DNA of 64,000 nt from Rhizobium sp. FY34 (GCF_005222845.1 NZ_STFZ01000006.1:248001-312000); one strand, 5' to 3'. Positions 21,475 through 32,160 are shown, counted from the stretch's first letter. Numbers and translations: made by a program. The notes: generated by a model not told the origin, from the letters alone.

Positions 21475-21954
21475 TCAGGCCGCCATGTCTTCCAGGTCGC
21501 TGCCCTTGAACATCTTGGAAAGGTTCAGGAAGCAGATCATGCCGTTTTCATTGGCGATAATGCCCTCGGAGAAGGACTTGTCGAATGAGGCGGACACTTC
21601 CGGAACCGGTTGCACCTGGCTCGAAGGAATGGTCAGGATGTCCGATACGCGGTCGACCAGCATGCCGATGACCATATTATGGACTTCCGCCACGACGATG
21701 GCTGAGCGCTCATTGGCCACCGTGCTCTTCATGCCGAGCTTATAGGCAAGGTCAATGATCGGGATGACCGAGCCGCGCAGGTTCATGACGCCGATGACGT
21801 CGGCCGGCGCATGCGGAATTGGGGTGGACGGTGCCCAGCCGCGAATTTCGCGGATGGTCGTGGTCTTCACGCAGAATTCCTGATCGTGCAGGCGAAATGC
21901 GATGATCTCAAGCGTTTCGCCGCTGAAGCTTGTGGTGGTGATCGTCGTTGCCAT
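21475..21954 (-). CDS. cheW: Chemotaxis coupling protein CheW
   Basis: CheW-domain protein of 159 residues that couples chemoreceptors to CheA. Motifs include FRLHDQEFCVKTTTIREI, GVMNLRGSVIPIIDL and MIGMLVDRVSDIL. The ATG at 21954 shares one base with the stop of the upstream chemoreceptor gene (TGATG), showing coupled translation; a longer in-frame start would run into that gene. Confidence 0.92.
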   Translation of the reverse strand: MATTITTTSFSGETLEIIAFRLHDQEFCVKTTTIREIRGWAPSTPIPHAPADVIGVMNLRGSVIPIIDLAYKLGMKSTVANERSAIVVAEVHNMVIGMLVDRVSDILTIPSSQVQPVPEVSASFDKSFSEGIIANENGMICFLNLSKMFKGSDLEDMAA

Positions 21955-23744
21955 CAAAATTCTTCCCAATTCTCCGATGCCTTGACGGCGGTTGCTGCGC
22001 CCGAACTGGAACGGGCAACCTTCGCCATGAGTGAGCGTGCCGGGGATGCGATAGGGCGTGCATCGGGTCGCGCAACACTCACAGTAAACGAAGAGTGTTT
22101 CTCAAAGCTGAATCGCCCGATCAATGTGCGCAGGGCATCCGCTTCATTGGCCAGACTATGGCTGGCGGCGGAGGATTCCTCCACCATGGCCGCATTCTGC
22201 TGCGTATTCTGATCCATCAGATTGATGGCCTTGTTGATTTCCTTGAGAGCAACCGCTTGCTCGCGGCTGGCTTCGACGATGGCGTTGACGTTCTGGTTGA
22301 TCTCCGCCACTTCCGTGATGATCGATTGCAGTGCCGTACCCGTCTGACCGACCAGCGAGACGCCGTTCAGCACCTGCTGTGTCGAGGTATTGATCAGCGC
22401 CTTGATTTCCTTGGCAGCTTTGGCGGAACGTTGAGCCAACTCGCGTACTTCCTGGGCCACCACGGCAAAGCCCTTGCCGGCTTCGCCCGCGCGCGCGGCT
22501 TCGACACCTGCGTTCAAGGCCAGAAGATTGGTCTGGAAAGCGATTTCGTCGATCACGGTAATGATGTTGGAAATTTCGCCGGCAGAATTTTCGATCTGGC
22601 TCATGGCGGAAATGGCATTGGTCACCACCTCGCCGGATCTGGTCGCACCGGCTGTCGTGCGTGCCACCAGATTGCCGGCCTCTTCGGCGCGCTTGGCGCT
22701 GGTTGCAACGGTCTGGGTGATTTCGTCAAGGGCTGCGGCCGTTTCCTCAACGGTGGCGGCCTGTTGCTCCGTGCGCTTGGCCAGGCTGTCGGACGACTGA
22801 CGGATCTGGGTGGAGCCTGAGGCGATCGCCGTCGCATTGCGACCGACGATCTCCATCGCATCGCGCAGCGTTTCCAGCGCCGCATTGAAATCTGTGCGGA
22901 TCTTTTCGAGTGCGGGGATGAAAGGCTGGGTGATGCGGAAGTTCAGGTCGCCTTGCGACAGCGCATTCAATCCGGCGCCGATAGCGGCCACGGCCTGCAC
23001 ACGCTGTGTGATGTCGGTTGCAAATTTCACGACCTTGAAAACGCGTCCCTCGCTATCGAGGATCGGATTATACGAGGCTTGGATCCAGGCAACCTTGCCG
23101 CCCTTGCCGATCCGCTTGAATTCGGAGGTAATGGCTTCGCCGCCTGAAAGCTTGCGCCAGAATTGCGCATAGTCCGGGCTGTCGCGGAAGGAGGGCTCGC
23201 AGAACATGCTGTGATGCTTGCCTTGCACTTCAGACAAGCTATAGCCCAGACAATCGAGGAAATTCTGGTTGGCGGTCAGGATGTCGCCCTTTGGCGTAAA
23301 TTCGATGACGGCCTGGGTTCGGGAAATCGCTGCGATTTTGCCGGCATCTTCCATGGATTTCAATTTGGCAGCGGTGATATCCGTAGCGATCTTGACGATC
23401 TTCACCACCGTGGAACCGGACATGACCGGATTGTAGGAGGCCTGGATCCAGACTTCCTTGCCATCCTTGCCGAGCCGCATATATTCGGCGGCCTGAAATT
23501 CGCCGCGACCTAGGCGTGCCCAGAAGGCCTTGTATTCATCCGAGCGGGCATAGTCCGGCGCGCAAAACATGCTGTGATGTCGGCCTTGCACTTCGCCGAG
23601 GCTGTAGCCCATGGGCTTACAGAAGTTTTCATTGGCCGTCAGGATTTTGCCTGCCGTGTCAAACTCGATCATGGCCTGCGAACGGCTCAGTGCAGCCAGC
23701 GTTGCCTTTGCGCCAGCTGTACCCAGTATGCTCAATCCCATCAT
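21954..23744 (-). CDS. Soluble methyl-accepting chemotaxis protein with two PAS domains
   Basis: Chemoreceptor of 596 residues without membrane segments. Two closely similar PAS domains occupy about residues 20-130 and 140-255 (both with GYSLxEVQGxHHSMFC), then a HAMP-like linker and the signalling domain with the hairpin-tip region FQTNLLALNAGVEAARAGE. The extreme C-terminus is NWEEF, a good match to the pentapeptide that docks CheR methyltransferase. PAS domains of this kind often sense redox or energy state, through FAD or haem, but the ligand is not evident here. It forms an operon with cheW. Confidence 0.93.
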   Translation of the reverse strand: MMGLSILGTAGAKATLAALSRSQAMIEFDTAGKILTANENFCKPMGYSLGEVQGRHHSMFCAPDYARSDEYKAFWARLGRGEFQAAEYMRLGKDGKEVWIQASYNPVMSGSTVVKIVKIATDITAAKLKSMEDAGKIAAISRTQAVIEFTPKGDILTANQNFLDCLGYSLSEVQGKHHSMFCEPSFRDSPDYAQFWRKLSGGEAITSEFKRIGKGGKVAWIQASYNPILDSEGRVFKVVKFATDITQRVQAVAAIGAGLNALSQGDLNFRITQPFIPALEKIRTDFNAALETLRDAMEIVGRNATAIASGSTQIRQSSDSLAKRTEQQAATVEETAAALDEITQTVATSAKRAEEAGNLVARTTAGATRSGEVVTNAISAMSQIENSAGEISNIITVIDEIAFQTNLLALNAGVEAARAGEAGKGFAVVAQEVRELAQRSAKAAKEIKALINTSTQQVLNGVSLVGQTGTALQSIITEVAEINQNVNAIVEASREQAVALKEINKAINLMDQNTQQNAAMVEESSAASHSLANEADALRTLIGRFSFEKHSSFTVSVARPDARPIASPARSLMAKVARSSSGAATAVKASENWEEF

Positions 23745-23965
23745 TTTCCCCAGTCCTTAATGGCGAAGCGAAGACGGCAGTCTGTCTGCGTCTACGTGCT
23801 TGCTCGGCACTTGAGTCGAAGAATAGGAGCCAATGATTAAAATTCTGGCGATATCTAATATAGCTTAAGGTTGTGAAATTGTGCCTTTATGAGCATCTTC
23901 TGTGCAACGGCGCGTTTCAGGTTGTGCTCGTGCCGTGGATCGATACCGGACGAATGAAAACGGTC

Positions 23966-26900
23966 TCAATATTCCTTTTCGTAAAAGATACCGCCCGAAC
24001 CGCCATCGGTTCCAGCCGAGCCTTTCAGCTTCACGCCGCGCCCGATATCGAGGTTGATCGTGGCCCGCGCGCCGCCGCTTTTACCGCCCTGTTCCAGCTG
24101 AAAATAGGTCCGGTTGTTGATGTAGCGGCCGACGGAAACACTCGTCTGTCCCGTCTCGTCGGTGTTGATGTCGAGGTCATCGACACCAAGATTTGCTCGC
24201 AATGTCTGGATCAGCGAGGTGTCGCCGCCGCCGGCAAGCTGGCTTGCCGCATCCGCCAGCTGGGCGATCTGCAATGGCGAAAGCCGTGCCATGGATTGGC
24301 CGAAGATCAGCTGTGCCAGAACCTCGTCCTGCGGCAGGGCGGGCGACGAGGAAAACGAGATCTGCGGATCGTTGGCAATGCCTGACACATTGATATTGAT
24401 CGTTGTCTGGCCCGACGATGTCGATGCGACCATGTCGAGAAGCGGGATGAGGCTGCCGCCGAAGGTGATCTTGCCCGTGGTGAAATCCAGCCGCTTGGTG
24501 AGAATGATGATACGACCGCGGCGCATCTGGAATGCACCCGTCACATCGGGTTCGACTGTTGAGCCGCGAATGCCGAGCGCCCCGCCGAGTTCCGCATCAA
24601 TGCCACGACCACGCACGAAGATACCATTGGGTGCATTGAGCCGCAGATCGAGATTGATACCGGTTCGCGCACCCGTTCCGCCCTTCGGCTGCAGACTTGC
24701 CAGAAGTGCCAGCACATCCGCGGGCGCGTTGCGGTGCTTCACGTCGATTTCCGCCAGCGATGCGGGAATTTTGGCCGGCACCGTGATATCGGCTCGCACC
24801 AGCGTCACGCTGCCGCCAAGCGTCGGTCCGGCCAGTAAGGGCCCGGTCACGGTCAGTGCGCCGTTCACCGTGGCGGTGACCAGCGTGCCATCGACATAAG
24901 TGGCATTGTTGAGCACGATGCGCAGATCGGCGGCATAGTCCGCGCCAATGCCGATCGATCCGTCAATCGACAGGCTGCCGCCGGTCGAGACCTGCGCCGT
25001 CAGGTTGGAAATTGTTGCGCGGTCGCGGTTGAATGTCACCGAAGCATTGATGGCATTGAGGGCGAGGTTGCGCTGAACATCGATCAGCCGTGCGCCGGCA
25101 GTCGATGCGGTGCCGCTCACAAGCGGAGCGGCTGCCGTTCCACCCACCGTGATATTCACATTGGCGCTGCCGTTCAGAACCAGTCCCTGGCCAGACAGCT
25201 GGGTTGCTGCGAGCGCAAAGGGAAGGCCGCCCTCTATCCGCAGGTCAAGCGGCAGAGAGCCTGTCAGTCCCACCGAACCGCTGCCGGCAAGAGCAAGGCC
25301 AGCGACCCCGCTCAAACGGGTTTCAAAGCGGACCTGGCTGTCCTGCAATGTTCCATTGGTGACAATGGTGAAAGGCGCAAGTCCTGCCGAGCGGGTCTGG
25401 GCGAGTTCCGCACCGCTCCATGTCAGGTCGAAGCGCTGCCCGGATGCGGCGCCGGGAAGGGGTGAGACCTTGCCGGTGATTTGGCCGCTGGCGCCAAGGC
25501 CCGGCATGAAGGCATTGGCAAGGCTTGCCGGCAAGGCGTTGATGCTGGCGCTGAGGCTCGGAAGTGGGCCGGCCTCGCCGCCGATCACCACATGGCCACT
25601 GGCATCGAGCGACAGGCCCTGAGGGCCGCGCAACCGGGTGTCGCCAAGAGTGAGGCGGCCATTCTCGAAACTGCCGGCGGCCTTCAGTACCAGTCCGCTG
25701 ATGCCGGCATCGCCTTGGCGGCGAATGACGCCATCGGCCCATTGCAGATCATAGCGTACCGCCGGTGCTGCCAGCGTGCCGCCCACACTGGCTGATCCGG
25801 TCACCGTGCCGCCCGTCTGGATGCCGGAAAGGAATGCGCCGGCAAGGCTTGCGGGCAGGGAGCCGATATTGGCCGTCAGGTTGAGCGCACGTTCTCCAGC
25901 AAGGCCTACCGAGCCCTTGGCGGAGGCGGATAATCCAGAGGGGCCCGTCAGCCCCAGCTGTTCCAGCGTCAGCGTGCCGCCGGATAGGCTGCCGCGCGCT
26001 TCCAGCGACAGACCTGAAAGGCCGGCGCTCAGCGTCTGGCGGGTCTGTACGTTCTGCCAGCTAAGATCAAAGCGCGTGGCGGGCGCCTCTGGCGAACCCG
26101 TGGACGAAATGCTGCCAGAAATCACGCCGCCGGCATTGAGGTCCGGCACGAAACTATTGGCGAGATTGGCGGGCAGAGCGGCAATCGTGGCATTCAGATC
26201 CAGCACCGGGGCTTGCGGCCCGGCCAGGATCACGCGGCCTTTGGCCGTCAGCGACAGGCCGGAGGGATCGCTCAGCCGGGTTTCCTCAAGCGTCAGAATG
26301 CCCTGGTCGAATGTGCCGCGCGCCAGAAGATCAAGCGCGTTCACGCCGGCTTCACGGCTCTTAGCCGTGGCGGCATCGGTTGCGGTGATATCGTAGCGCA
26401 GCACAGGTGCGCCAAGGGTGCCACTTGCGGCAATGTTGCCGGCCAGCGTGCCGCTCGCCTTCAGGTCCGGGCGGGCAATGTCGGCCAGCTGTGCCGGCAA
26501 GTGGGCAAATTCCGCCGTCACATTCAGCGGTTGATCAGTGCTCACGCCGATTGTGCCCCGCGCATTCAGCGAAAGCCCCTGCGATCCCTGAAGGCCAAGC
26601 GTCTCCAGCGTTACGACCTGATCGGCAAATCGCCCGGTGGCGGTGGCAGATAGCCCATCTATCCCGGCGCTGCGGGTTGCTTCCACCGAGGCATTCGCCC
26701 AGTCGAGCTTGAAATCGGCCAGCGGTGCGACAAGCGGGCCGGAGGCGGAGAGCGCGCCCGATAGTGTGCCGCTTGCGCCAAGACCTGGACGCAGAGCATT
26801 GAGAAGGCTTGCCGGTATGGAGGCAAGGTCTGCCTGCAGCGTCACGGGCCGCCCCTCGGCCAGAGACAGCGAGCCATTGGCCTTGGCGGATAGCCCGTCT

Positions 26901-29900
26901 TTGCCGGTCAGCGTAAAATTGCTGACGCTCAGAAGTTCGTTTTCGAAGCGTCCGACAAGACTGGCGGTCAGGTTGTCAACGCCTGCCGTACGGGTCTGCG
27001 CAGTCGAGGCACTCGACAGCGCGAGGATGAAATCCGCCACCGGCGCGGTTGTGGTCCCCGTCAGTCTCGCGGTGGCGCGCAGCATGCCGCGCATATCGAG
27101 GTCCGGTCGGAAGCGATTGGCAAGAGAAGCCGGCAGCGCATCGATCTCGGCTGTCAGATCGAGCCTTTGCGGATTGATCGTTGAGACGGTACCGGAGGCC
27201 GAGGCGGAAATGCCGTCCTCATTGCGCAGTGTCATCTGCGTCAGGGTCAACAGATTGTTTTCGAAGCGACCCTGTGCGGCAAGCGCCAGAGGCTTCAGGC
27301 CTTGCGCTCTGGTTTGCGCCACCTGTGCGCCTTCCCATTCCAGGCTGTAGCGGGCAACCGGCGCGGATGTGGCGCCGCCAAGGGTCACCACGCCACCGAC
27401 CAAACCTTCGGTGCCGAGTTTATCCACAAAACTATTGGCGAGTGCGGCGGGAAGTTCGCTGATGCGCACACCGACATTCAACTGCTCGGCAGCGCTTCCC
27501 TCGGCCACTATCGTGCCGCCACCGGCGCGCAGGGTGATCGTGCCCAGATCGGTGCGGCCATTGGCCATGCGAATGCGGGTTGGACTGGCCAGATCTACAT
27601 TGATCCCGGCGGGCTTGGCGGTGAAGCGATCGAGCGCAAGGATCATCCCGGCCGGATCGGTGCGATCGAGACTGCCGGTCAGACCCAGCGGTGCGCCGGA
27701 ATACTGGGCGACAAGATCAAAGCCGGTCTTGGCGCCGGTCTGCGTTATGGTCAGCGCCACATCGCTGATCTGCTGCGCACCGATGGAAATCTCGGCGGCC
27801 CGGATCGTGCCATTGACGTTGAGCGCCAGAACATTGCTGCTGGCAAGGTCGACCACCGGGTTTTTGAGCGTGGCGCCCGAAGCCGTTACCGATTGGCCGT
27901 CGGCATTGATTTTTGCCGACAAAATGCCTGCGTCATTTGAAAGCTCCATCCTGCCTTTGAGGTCGCCGCTCGCCTGCTGGCCGGCAAGGGTTGCAAGAAG
28001 GCCAAGATCGGGCAGTTCAAAAGTAAAACTGCCGCGTGGCAGAAAAGCATCCGACAAGGCGACCGCACCTGTCACCCGATTGGCGCCGGCCTCGATCAAT
28101 ATTTCCGGCAGGGAGATCAGCCCATCCACTTGCTGCGCCTGGGTTCGGATGTGAAGCGGCTTGCCATCCACACGGCCGGTGGCTTCCATGGTCGCCTGTG
28201 GCCTGCCGGCTGGCAGCGTGCCTGCAAGCTTGATGCTGATGCCTTCCAGAACGCGGCCGTTGAAGCGCAGGTCGGCGGCGTTGATCGCGGCGGTAACGCC
28301 CGGGTTTTCCACGGGGCCGGAAACGGTCATGTCATAGCCGACGGCGCCCTTGGCGTCGGGCCGCAGGCGGCCGATATCTCCAATGCGGCCGGCCAGATGG
28401 GCGTCGAGCTTGCCGCCATCCAGCAGCAGATTGCCATGGCCCTCGATGAGGTTGGATTTCATCACCAGGTTTTCAAGGCTCATGCGGCCGCCAATCACGG
28501 CGTCCACATAGCCTTCAAGGCCGATCATATCGGTAAAATAGCGGCCAGCTTCGGGCGGAAGTCCATCGGGGCTCAGCGATAGGCGCAGATTGCCCTTCAC
28601 CGATTGCTGGGCGAGATTATAGGCGCCGCTGATCGTGCCGGATGCATTGCCGCTTTCAAACGTTGCCGCATCAAGGCCGATTGCCGGCAAAGCCAGCCGG
28701 ATCGGTGCGTCGAGCCGGATCGGCCCTTCGATCAGCCGGTCGATATCCGGATTGACGAAACTGGCATTGGCAGCGCTCAGCCGCGTGCGGATGCTGCCGG
28801 CGCGCTGCACCAGGTTCAGGTCTTCGCTTTCGGCCTGCAGGCGCACCTGTTCAAAGCGCGCGTCCAGGGCCGATAGAGTGCGAAGCGCAGCCGTTGCGTT
28901 GAACCGCGAGGATTCCGCCGGGCCGGTCAAAGTGAAATTTAGGTTGTCGAGCGATACGCGAACAGGCGTGCCTTCCATGGGCCAGTCGATGGCGACCGCG
29001 CCATTGGTTGCCGTGGCACTGCCCGTCAGGCTGTTGTCGCCGGAGGGATCAAGCGCGCCGGATGCCGCCAGCCGGATTGCGCCGGTCACAAATTCGCCGG
29101 TGCGGATCTCGATGCGTCCGGAGGGCGCCACGAGCGCGCCGATATTGAAATCGGTTCGCCCGGCAAACAGTGGTCGCAGGGTCTGCGGCATCAGATCGGT
29201 CAGCTGGCCACCACCCTTGATTTCAAGGCGATGCGCACCCTCAGGCGTCAGCGTATGCCGGCCATCGACGCTGATCACCGGTTGGCCGTCCACCGTTGCC
29301 CGAATCTGGCCGGACCAGCTGGATAGCGGCCCCTGTCCATCCAGAGCAAGGGCAAGCGCCGGGGCGCCGGGCAGGCGCAGCAACCGCGCCAACAATCCGC
29401 CCTGCGGCTCTGCCACAAGCGCTTGAAGTTTCAGCTCGTTCTGTCCCGGCGCATAGACGAGATCGGCGCTTGCCAGTGCATTCGGCGTATCCTTGCGGTG
29501 CGTCGAAAGCTTCAGCGCCACCCGCTCGTCGGTAGCATCCACCGAGCCTTCCGCCGTCATCTCGAAGCGGCGACCGGTCAGCGCCGGGGCAAGGTCGATA
29601 TCGGGCAGGTGGAAGGCGTCAATTTCGATGGCCAGTGGCAGGGAAAATCCGCTCGCCGTCTGCTGTTTGTCCGCCGGCGGCTGCACGGCTTCAGTCACCG
29701 GACGGCGGTTGACCATCAGACCGCCAATATCGATGCGATCGGCATGGAAGGTTCCGCGCAGCAGCGCAAGCGGCGACCAGTCAACGGAAATGTCGCGCGC
29801 TTCGGCATATTGTCCCTGGCTATCGGACAGGCGGACCTGATCGATCTTCAGGTTTCCGGTCAGGAGACCTTTCGGCGCTGATAGTGCGACCTGCTGGCCG

Positions 29901-30127
29901 GGCCCGGACAGCAGGGACGAGACCAGGCTGCCGACAACGCGGTTGCCGACCGGAACAAAGCCAAGGAAGAGCAGGACGGCCATCAACAGGGCAAGCAGCA
30001 TCGCCGTCACGGCAAGCGTGACGCGCAGAACCCCTGTCTTCGGCCGGGACGGTGATGTCATGAACGCAGGTTCACCCTTGGCTGTTTTGCGGACTTGATT
30101 ATCCTGATCTTCGTTTGCGCGCGACAT
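23966..30127 (-). CDS. tamB: Translocation and assembly module inner-membrane protein TamB
   Basis: TamB/AsmA-like protein of 2053 residues, far longer than E. coli TamB (1259). One membrane anchor lies near residues 33-58, a long beta-rich groove follows, and the conserved TamB (DUF490) domain is at the C-terminus (RGRGIDAELGGALGIRG, FTTGKITFGGSLIP, DEVLAQLIFG). Residues about 888-1632 consist of seven tandem repeats of roughly 107 residues, each opening with LPASLAN-like and containing GLSLxAxG-like segments. TamB partners TamA in outer-membrane protein or lipid delivery. The start overlaps the tamA stop by one base (TGATG). Confidence 0.93.
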   Translation of the reverse strand: MSRANEDQDNQVRKTAKGEPAFMTSPSRPKTGVLRVTLAVTAMLLALLMAVLLFLGFVPVGNRVVGSLVSSLLSGPGQQVALSAPKGLLTGNLKIDQVRLSDSQGQYAEARDISVDWSPLALLRGTFHADRIDIGGLMVNRRPVTEAVQPPADKQQTASGFSLPLAIEIDAFHLPDIDLAPALTGRRFEMTAEGSVDATDERVALKLSTHRKDTPNALASADLVYAPGQNELKLQALVAEPQGGLLARLLRLPGAPALALALDGQGPLSSWSGQIRATVDGQPVISVDGRHTLTPEGAHRLEIKGGGQLTDLMPQTLRPLFAGRTDFNIGALVAPSGRIEIRTGEFVTGAIRLAASGALDPSGDNSLTGSATATNGAVAIDWPMEGTPVRVSLDNLNFTLTGPAESSRFNATAALRTLSALDARFEQVRLQAESEDLNLVQRAGSIRTRLSAANASFVNPDIDRLIEGPIRLDAPIRLALPAIGLDAATFESGNASGTISGAYNLAQQSVKGNLRLSLSPDGLPPEAGRYFTDMIGLEGYVDAVIGGRMSLENLVMKSNLIEGHGNLLLDGGKLDAHLAGRIGDIGRLRPDAKGAVGYDMTVSGPVENPGVTAAINAADLRFNGRVLEGISIKLAGTLPAGRPQATMEATGRVDGKPLHIRTQAQQVDGLISLPEILIEAGANRVTGAVALSDAFLPRGSFTFELPDLGLLATLAGQQASGDLKGRMELSNDAGILSAKINADGQSVTASGATLKNPVVDLASSNVLALNVNGTIRAAEISIGAQQISDVALTITQTGAKTGFDLVAQYSGAPLGLTGSLDRTDPAGMILALDRFTAKPAGINVDLASPTRIRMANGRTDLGTITLRAGGGTIVAEGSAAEQLNVGVRISELPAALANSFVDKLGTEGLVGGVVTLGGATSAPVARYSLEWEGAQVAQTRAQGLKPLALAAQGRFENNLLTLTQMTLRNEDGISASASGTVSTINPQRLDLTAEIDALPASLANRFRPDLDMRGMLRATARLTGTTTAPVADFILALSSASTAQTRTAGVDNLTASLVGRFENELLSVSNFTLTGKDGLSAKANGSLSLAEGRPVTLQADLASIPASLLNALRPGLGASGTLSGALSASGPLVAPLADFKLDWANASVEATRSAGIDGLSATATGRFADQVVTLETLGLQGSQGLSLNARGTIGVSTDQPLNVTAEFAHLPAQLADIARPDLKASGTLAGNIAASGTLGAPVLRYDITATDAATAKSREAGVNALDLLARGTFDQGILTLEETRLSDPSGLSLTAKGRVILAGPQAPVLDLNATIAALPANLANSFVPDLNAGGVISGSISSTGSPEAPATRFDLSWQNVQTRQTLSAGLSGLSLEARGSLSGGTLTLEQLGLTGPSGLSASAKGSVGLAGERALNLTANIGSLPASLAGAFLSGIQTGGTVTGSASVGGTLAAPAVRYDLQWADGVIRRQGDAGISGLVLKAAGSFENGRLTLGDTRLRGPQGLSLDASGHVVIGGEAGPLPSLSASINALPASLANAFMPGLGASGQITGKVSPLPGAASGQRFDLTWSGAELAQTRSAGLAPFTIVTNGTLQDSQVRFETRLSGVAGLALAGSGSVGLTGSLPLDLRIEGGLPFALAATQLSGQGLVLNGSANVNITVGGTAAAPLVSGTASTAGARLIDVQRNLALNAINASVTFNRDRATISNLTAQVSTGGSLSIDGSIGIGADYAADLRIVLNNATYVDGTLVTATVNGALTVTGPLLAGPTLGGSVTLVRADITVPAKIPASLAEIDVKHRNAPADVLALLASLQPKGGTGARTGINLDLRLNAPNGIFVRGRGIDAELGGALGIRGSTVEPDVTGAFQMRRGRIIILTKRLDFTTGKITFGGSLIPLLDMVASTSSGQTTININVSGIANDPQISFSSSPALPQDEVLAQLIFGQSMARLSPLQIAQLADAASQLAGGGDTSLIQTLRANLGVDDLDINTDETGQTSVSVGRYINNRTYFQLEQGGKSGGARATINLDIGRGVKLKGSAGTDGGSGGIFYEKEY

Positions 30128-32040
30128 CAGAATGATTGTCCGATGCCGGCATAGATACCGTATGCACTGCCGTCGTCATAGCGGTCCAGTGGCACCGCCA
30201 CATCGAGCCGCAAGGGACCGAAAGGCGTGGCATAGCGCAGGCCTATACCGGCGCCCATGCGGATATCGGAGAAATTCGGCACGATTCCGGTCGACACGGT
30301 ACCCATGTCAAAAAACGGCACCACTCCGACCTTTTCCGTGACTTTCACCCGCGCCTCAAAAGATGCGATCGTATAGGATTTTCCCCCCAGAGCCTCGTTC
30401 TCGCCATTGTAGGGCGAAATCTCGCGATAGGCATAGCCGCGCACCGATCCGCCGCCACCGGCATAAAAGCGTCTTGTGGTCGGAATGTCCGCAACACTGT
30501 CTGCGCCGACAATTGTTCCAGCACCAAGTCGTGCCGCCAGCACCAGCCGGTCTTCCTCGCCCCAACCCAGATAGCCGGAAATCGATCCCTCGAAAGAGGA
30601 AAAAACTGTGCCGCGCTCGAATTCGTAGCTCGGCTGGGCCGACAAAAGCGCGCGGTAGCCTTGCGTCGGTTCCAGCTTGTTGTCGCGGGCGTCTCTTTCG
30701 AAGGAAAGGGGTGTCGAGAAGGTCAGGTAGTCATTGCGCCCGAACGCATCATCGGCGCGCACGAAGGCCAGTTCCACGCCACCTTTCACGGTATCCTGGT
30801 CGCTCAGCTCATAGGAGAGCGTCGTCAGCGCCGTGATGGAATCGGCTGTGAATGCATCGGGTGTTTCGCGCTGCACCTGGAGGCTGGCATCCATCGTGAT
30901 GCGCGGCAAGAAGGCGCCGGGCTTTGAAAAGAAGATGCCCGCCGAATAGTCGAAGGTCGTGTAATCGGTCGTGGCACCAATGCCGGACACCTTGCCTTCG
31001 ATGCGCAGCGATTCCGCTTCGCCGAACAGGTTGCGATGGCCCCAGTAGCCGGAGAGGCCAGCACCATCGATCGAGGAGAAGTCGGCACCTGCGCCGAAAT
31101 AGCGGAACTTGCCTTCCGAAATCTCGATGGTCAGCGGCAGCGTGCCATCGGCGGCCAGCGCGTCAGCTTCCCGGATCGTTACGCTGGAGAAGACACCGAG
31201 TTCGCGCAAACGCTCGCCCGCCTTCTTCAGCTGGTCGGGCGAGTAGCGCTGCTGTTCGTCGAGCCTTGAATAGCGGCGGATGAAATCTTCTTCGACCGCC
31301 CGGTTGCCCTTGACGCTGACGGCACCAATCGAGGCGACAGGTCCGCTTCTGGCCGCATAGGTGACCGAAACCGTGTTCGTCGCATGATCTGCCACGACAT
31401 TGCGGGAGGTCAGTTCGGCCAGCGGTCGCCCTTGTGCCTTGAGGTCGCGGACAATGCGTTCACCGGCCTGGATCAGTTTGACGGAACCTGCGGCACTGCC
31501 GGATTTCAAATCGTAATCGTCCGGGTTGAGGCCTTTTGCATCGCCTTCCAGCGTCACGCTTCCGAGCGTGAAATTCGGGCCGGCTTCCACCGTCACGGTG
31601 ACGGGAACCGGGCTGTTGTGGTCGAAAACCGGGTTCGGCGGCAGCTGATCAAGATCCGTTCCGCCGATGCTGATGCGCACCACGCCACCATAATGGGCTT
31701 CTTCATAGAGTACGGCAACCAGCCTTTCGCGGTCCTCGCGAGCCTTGACCACCAGTCCCAGATCGCCGGAGACCGGCTGACCCTTGTCGGCAACCAGCGC
31801 CGTGGTGGTTTCCAGCCGCTCCCGCAGCTCGCCTTTGTCGCCCTTTATGTCGAGGATGGCATCGTATCGCACCGGATTGATCACCTCTGCCGTCTCTTCC
31901 TCTGTCTCGAACAGGGTCAGGCCGAAGATCTTCAGGGCATAGGCATCCGGGGCGTAGCCCGGAAAGACCGCCAGGGTCACGGCGAGAGCAACAGCAACGC
32001 CGGATTTTCGATGGGCGAATGCGTCTTTCGGGCCGGGCAT
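30127..32040 (-). CDS. tamA: Translocation and assembly module outer-membrane protein TamA
   Basis: BamA/Omp85-family protein of 637 residues. A signal peptide is likely (hydrophobic residues about 13-35 ending near DAYA), followed by POTRA repeats (about 60-280) and a C-terminal beta-barrel. The barrel includes GGGGSVRGYAYREI, the lid-lock VRGY motif of Omp85 proteins, and ends with a terminal phenylalanine (YAGIGQSF), the usual outer-membrane signature. It is cotranscribed with tamB. Confidence 0.94.
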   Translation of the reverse strand: MPGPKDAFAHRKSGVAVALAVTLAVFPGYAPDAYALKIFGLTLFETEEETAEVINPVRYDAILDIKGDKGELRERLETTTALVADKGQPVSGDLGLVVKAREDRERLVAVLYEEAHYGGVVRISIGGTDLDQLPPNPVFDHNSPVPVTVTVEAGPNFTLGSVTLEGDAKGLNPDDYDLKSGSAAGSVKLIQAGERIVRDLKAQGRPLAELTSRNVVADHATNTVSVTYAARSGPVASIGAVSVKGNRAVEEDFIRRYSRLDEQQRYSPDQLKKAGERLRELGVFSSVTIREADALAADGTLPLTIEISEGKFRYFGAGADFSSIDGAGLSGYWGHRNLFGEAESLRIEGKVSGIGATTDYTTFDYSAGIFFSKPGAFLPRITMDASLQVQRETPDAFTADSITALTTLSYELSDQDTVKGGVELAFVRADDAFGRNDYLTFSTPLSFERDARDNKLEPTQGYRALLSAQPSYEFERGTVFSSFEGSISGYLGWGEEDRLVLAARLGAGTIVGADSVADIPTTRRFYAGGGGSVRGYAYREISPYNGENEALGGKSYTIASFEARVKVTEKVGVVPFFDMGTVSTGIVPNFSDIRMGAGIGLRYATPFGPLRLDVAVPLDRYDDGSAYGIYAGIGQSF

Positions 32041-32160
32041 ATCATTGCTCGTACTCAGTGTGTCGTTCCCACCCTGCGGGCTACATCGCCCTGCTCAACA
32101 CGTCACTAATATAATCACATATCAGCTCTCTTGGTACACCCATTGTGTCACATATGCGAT

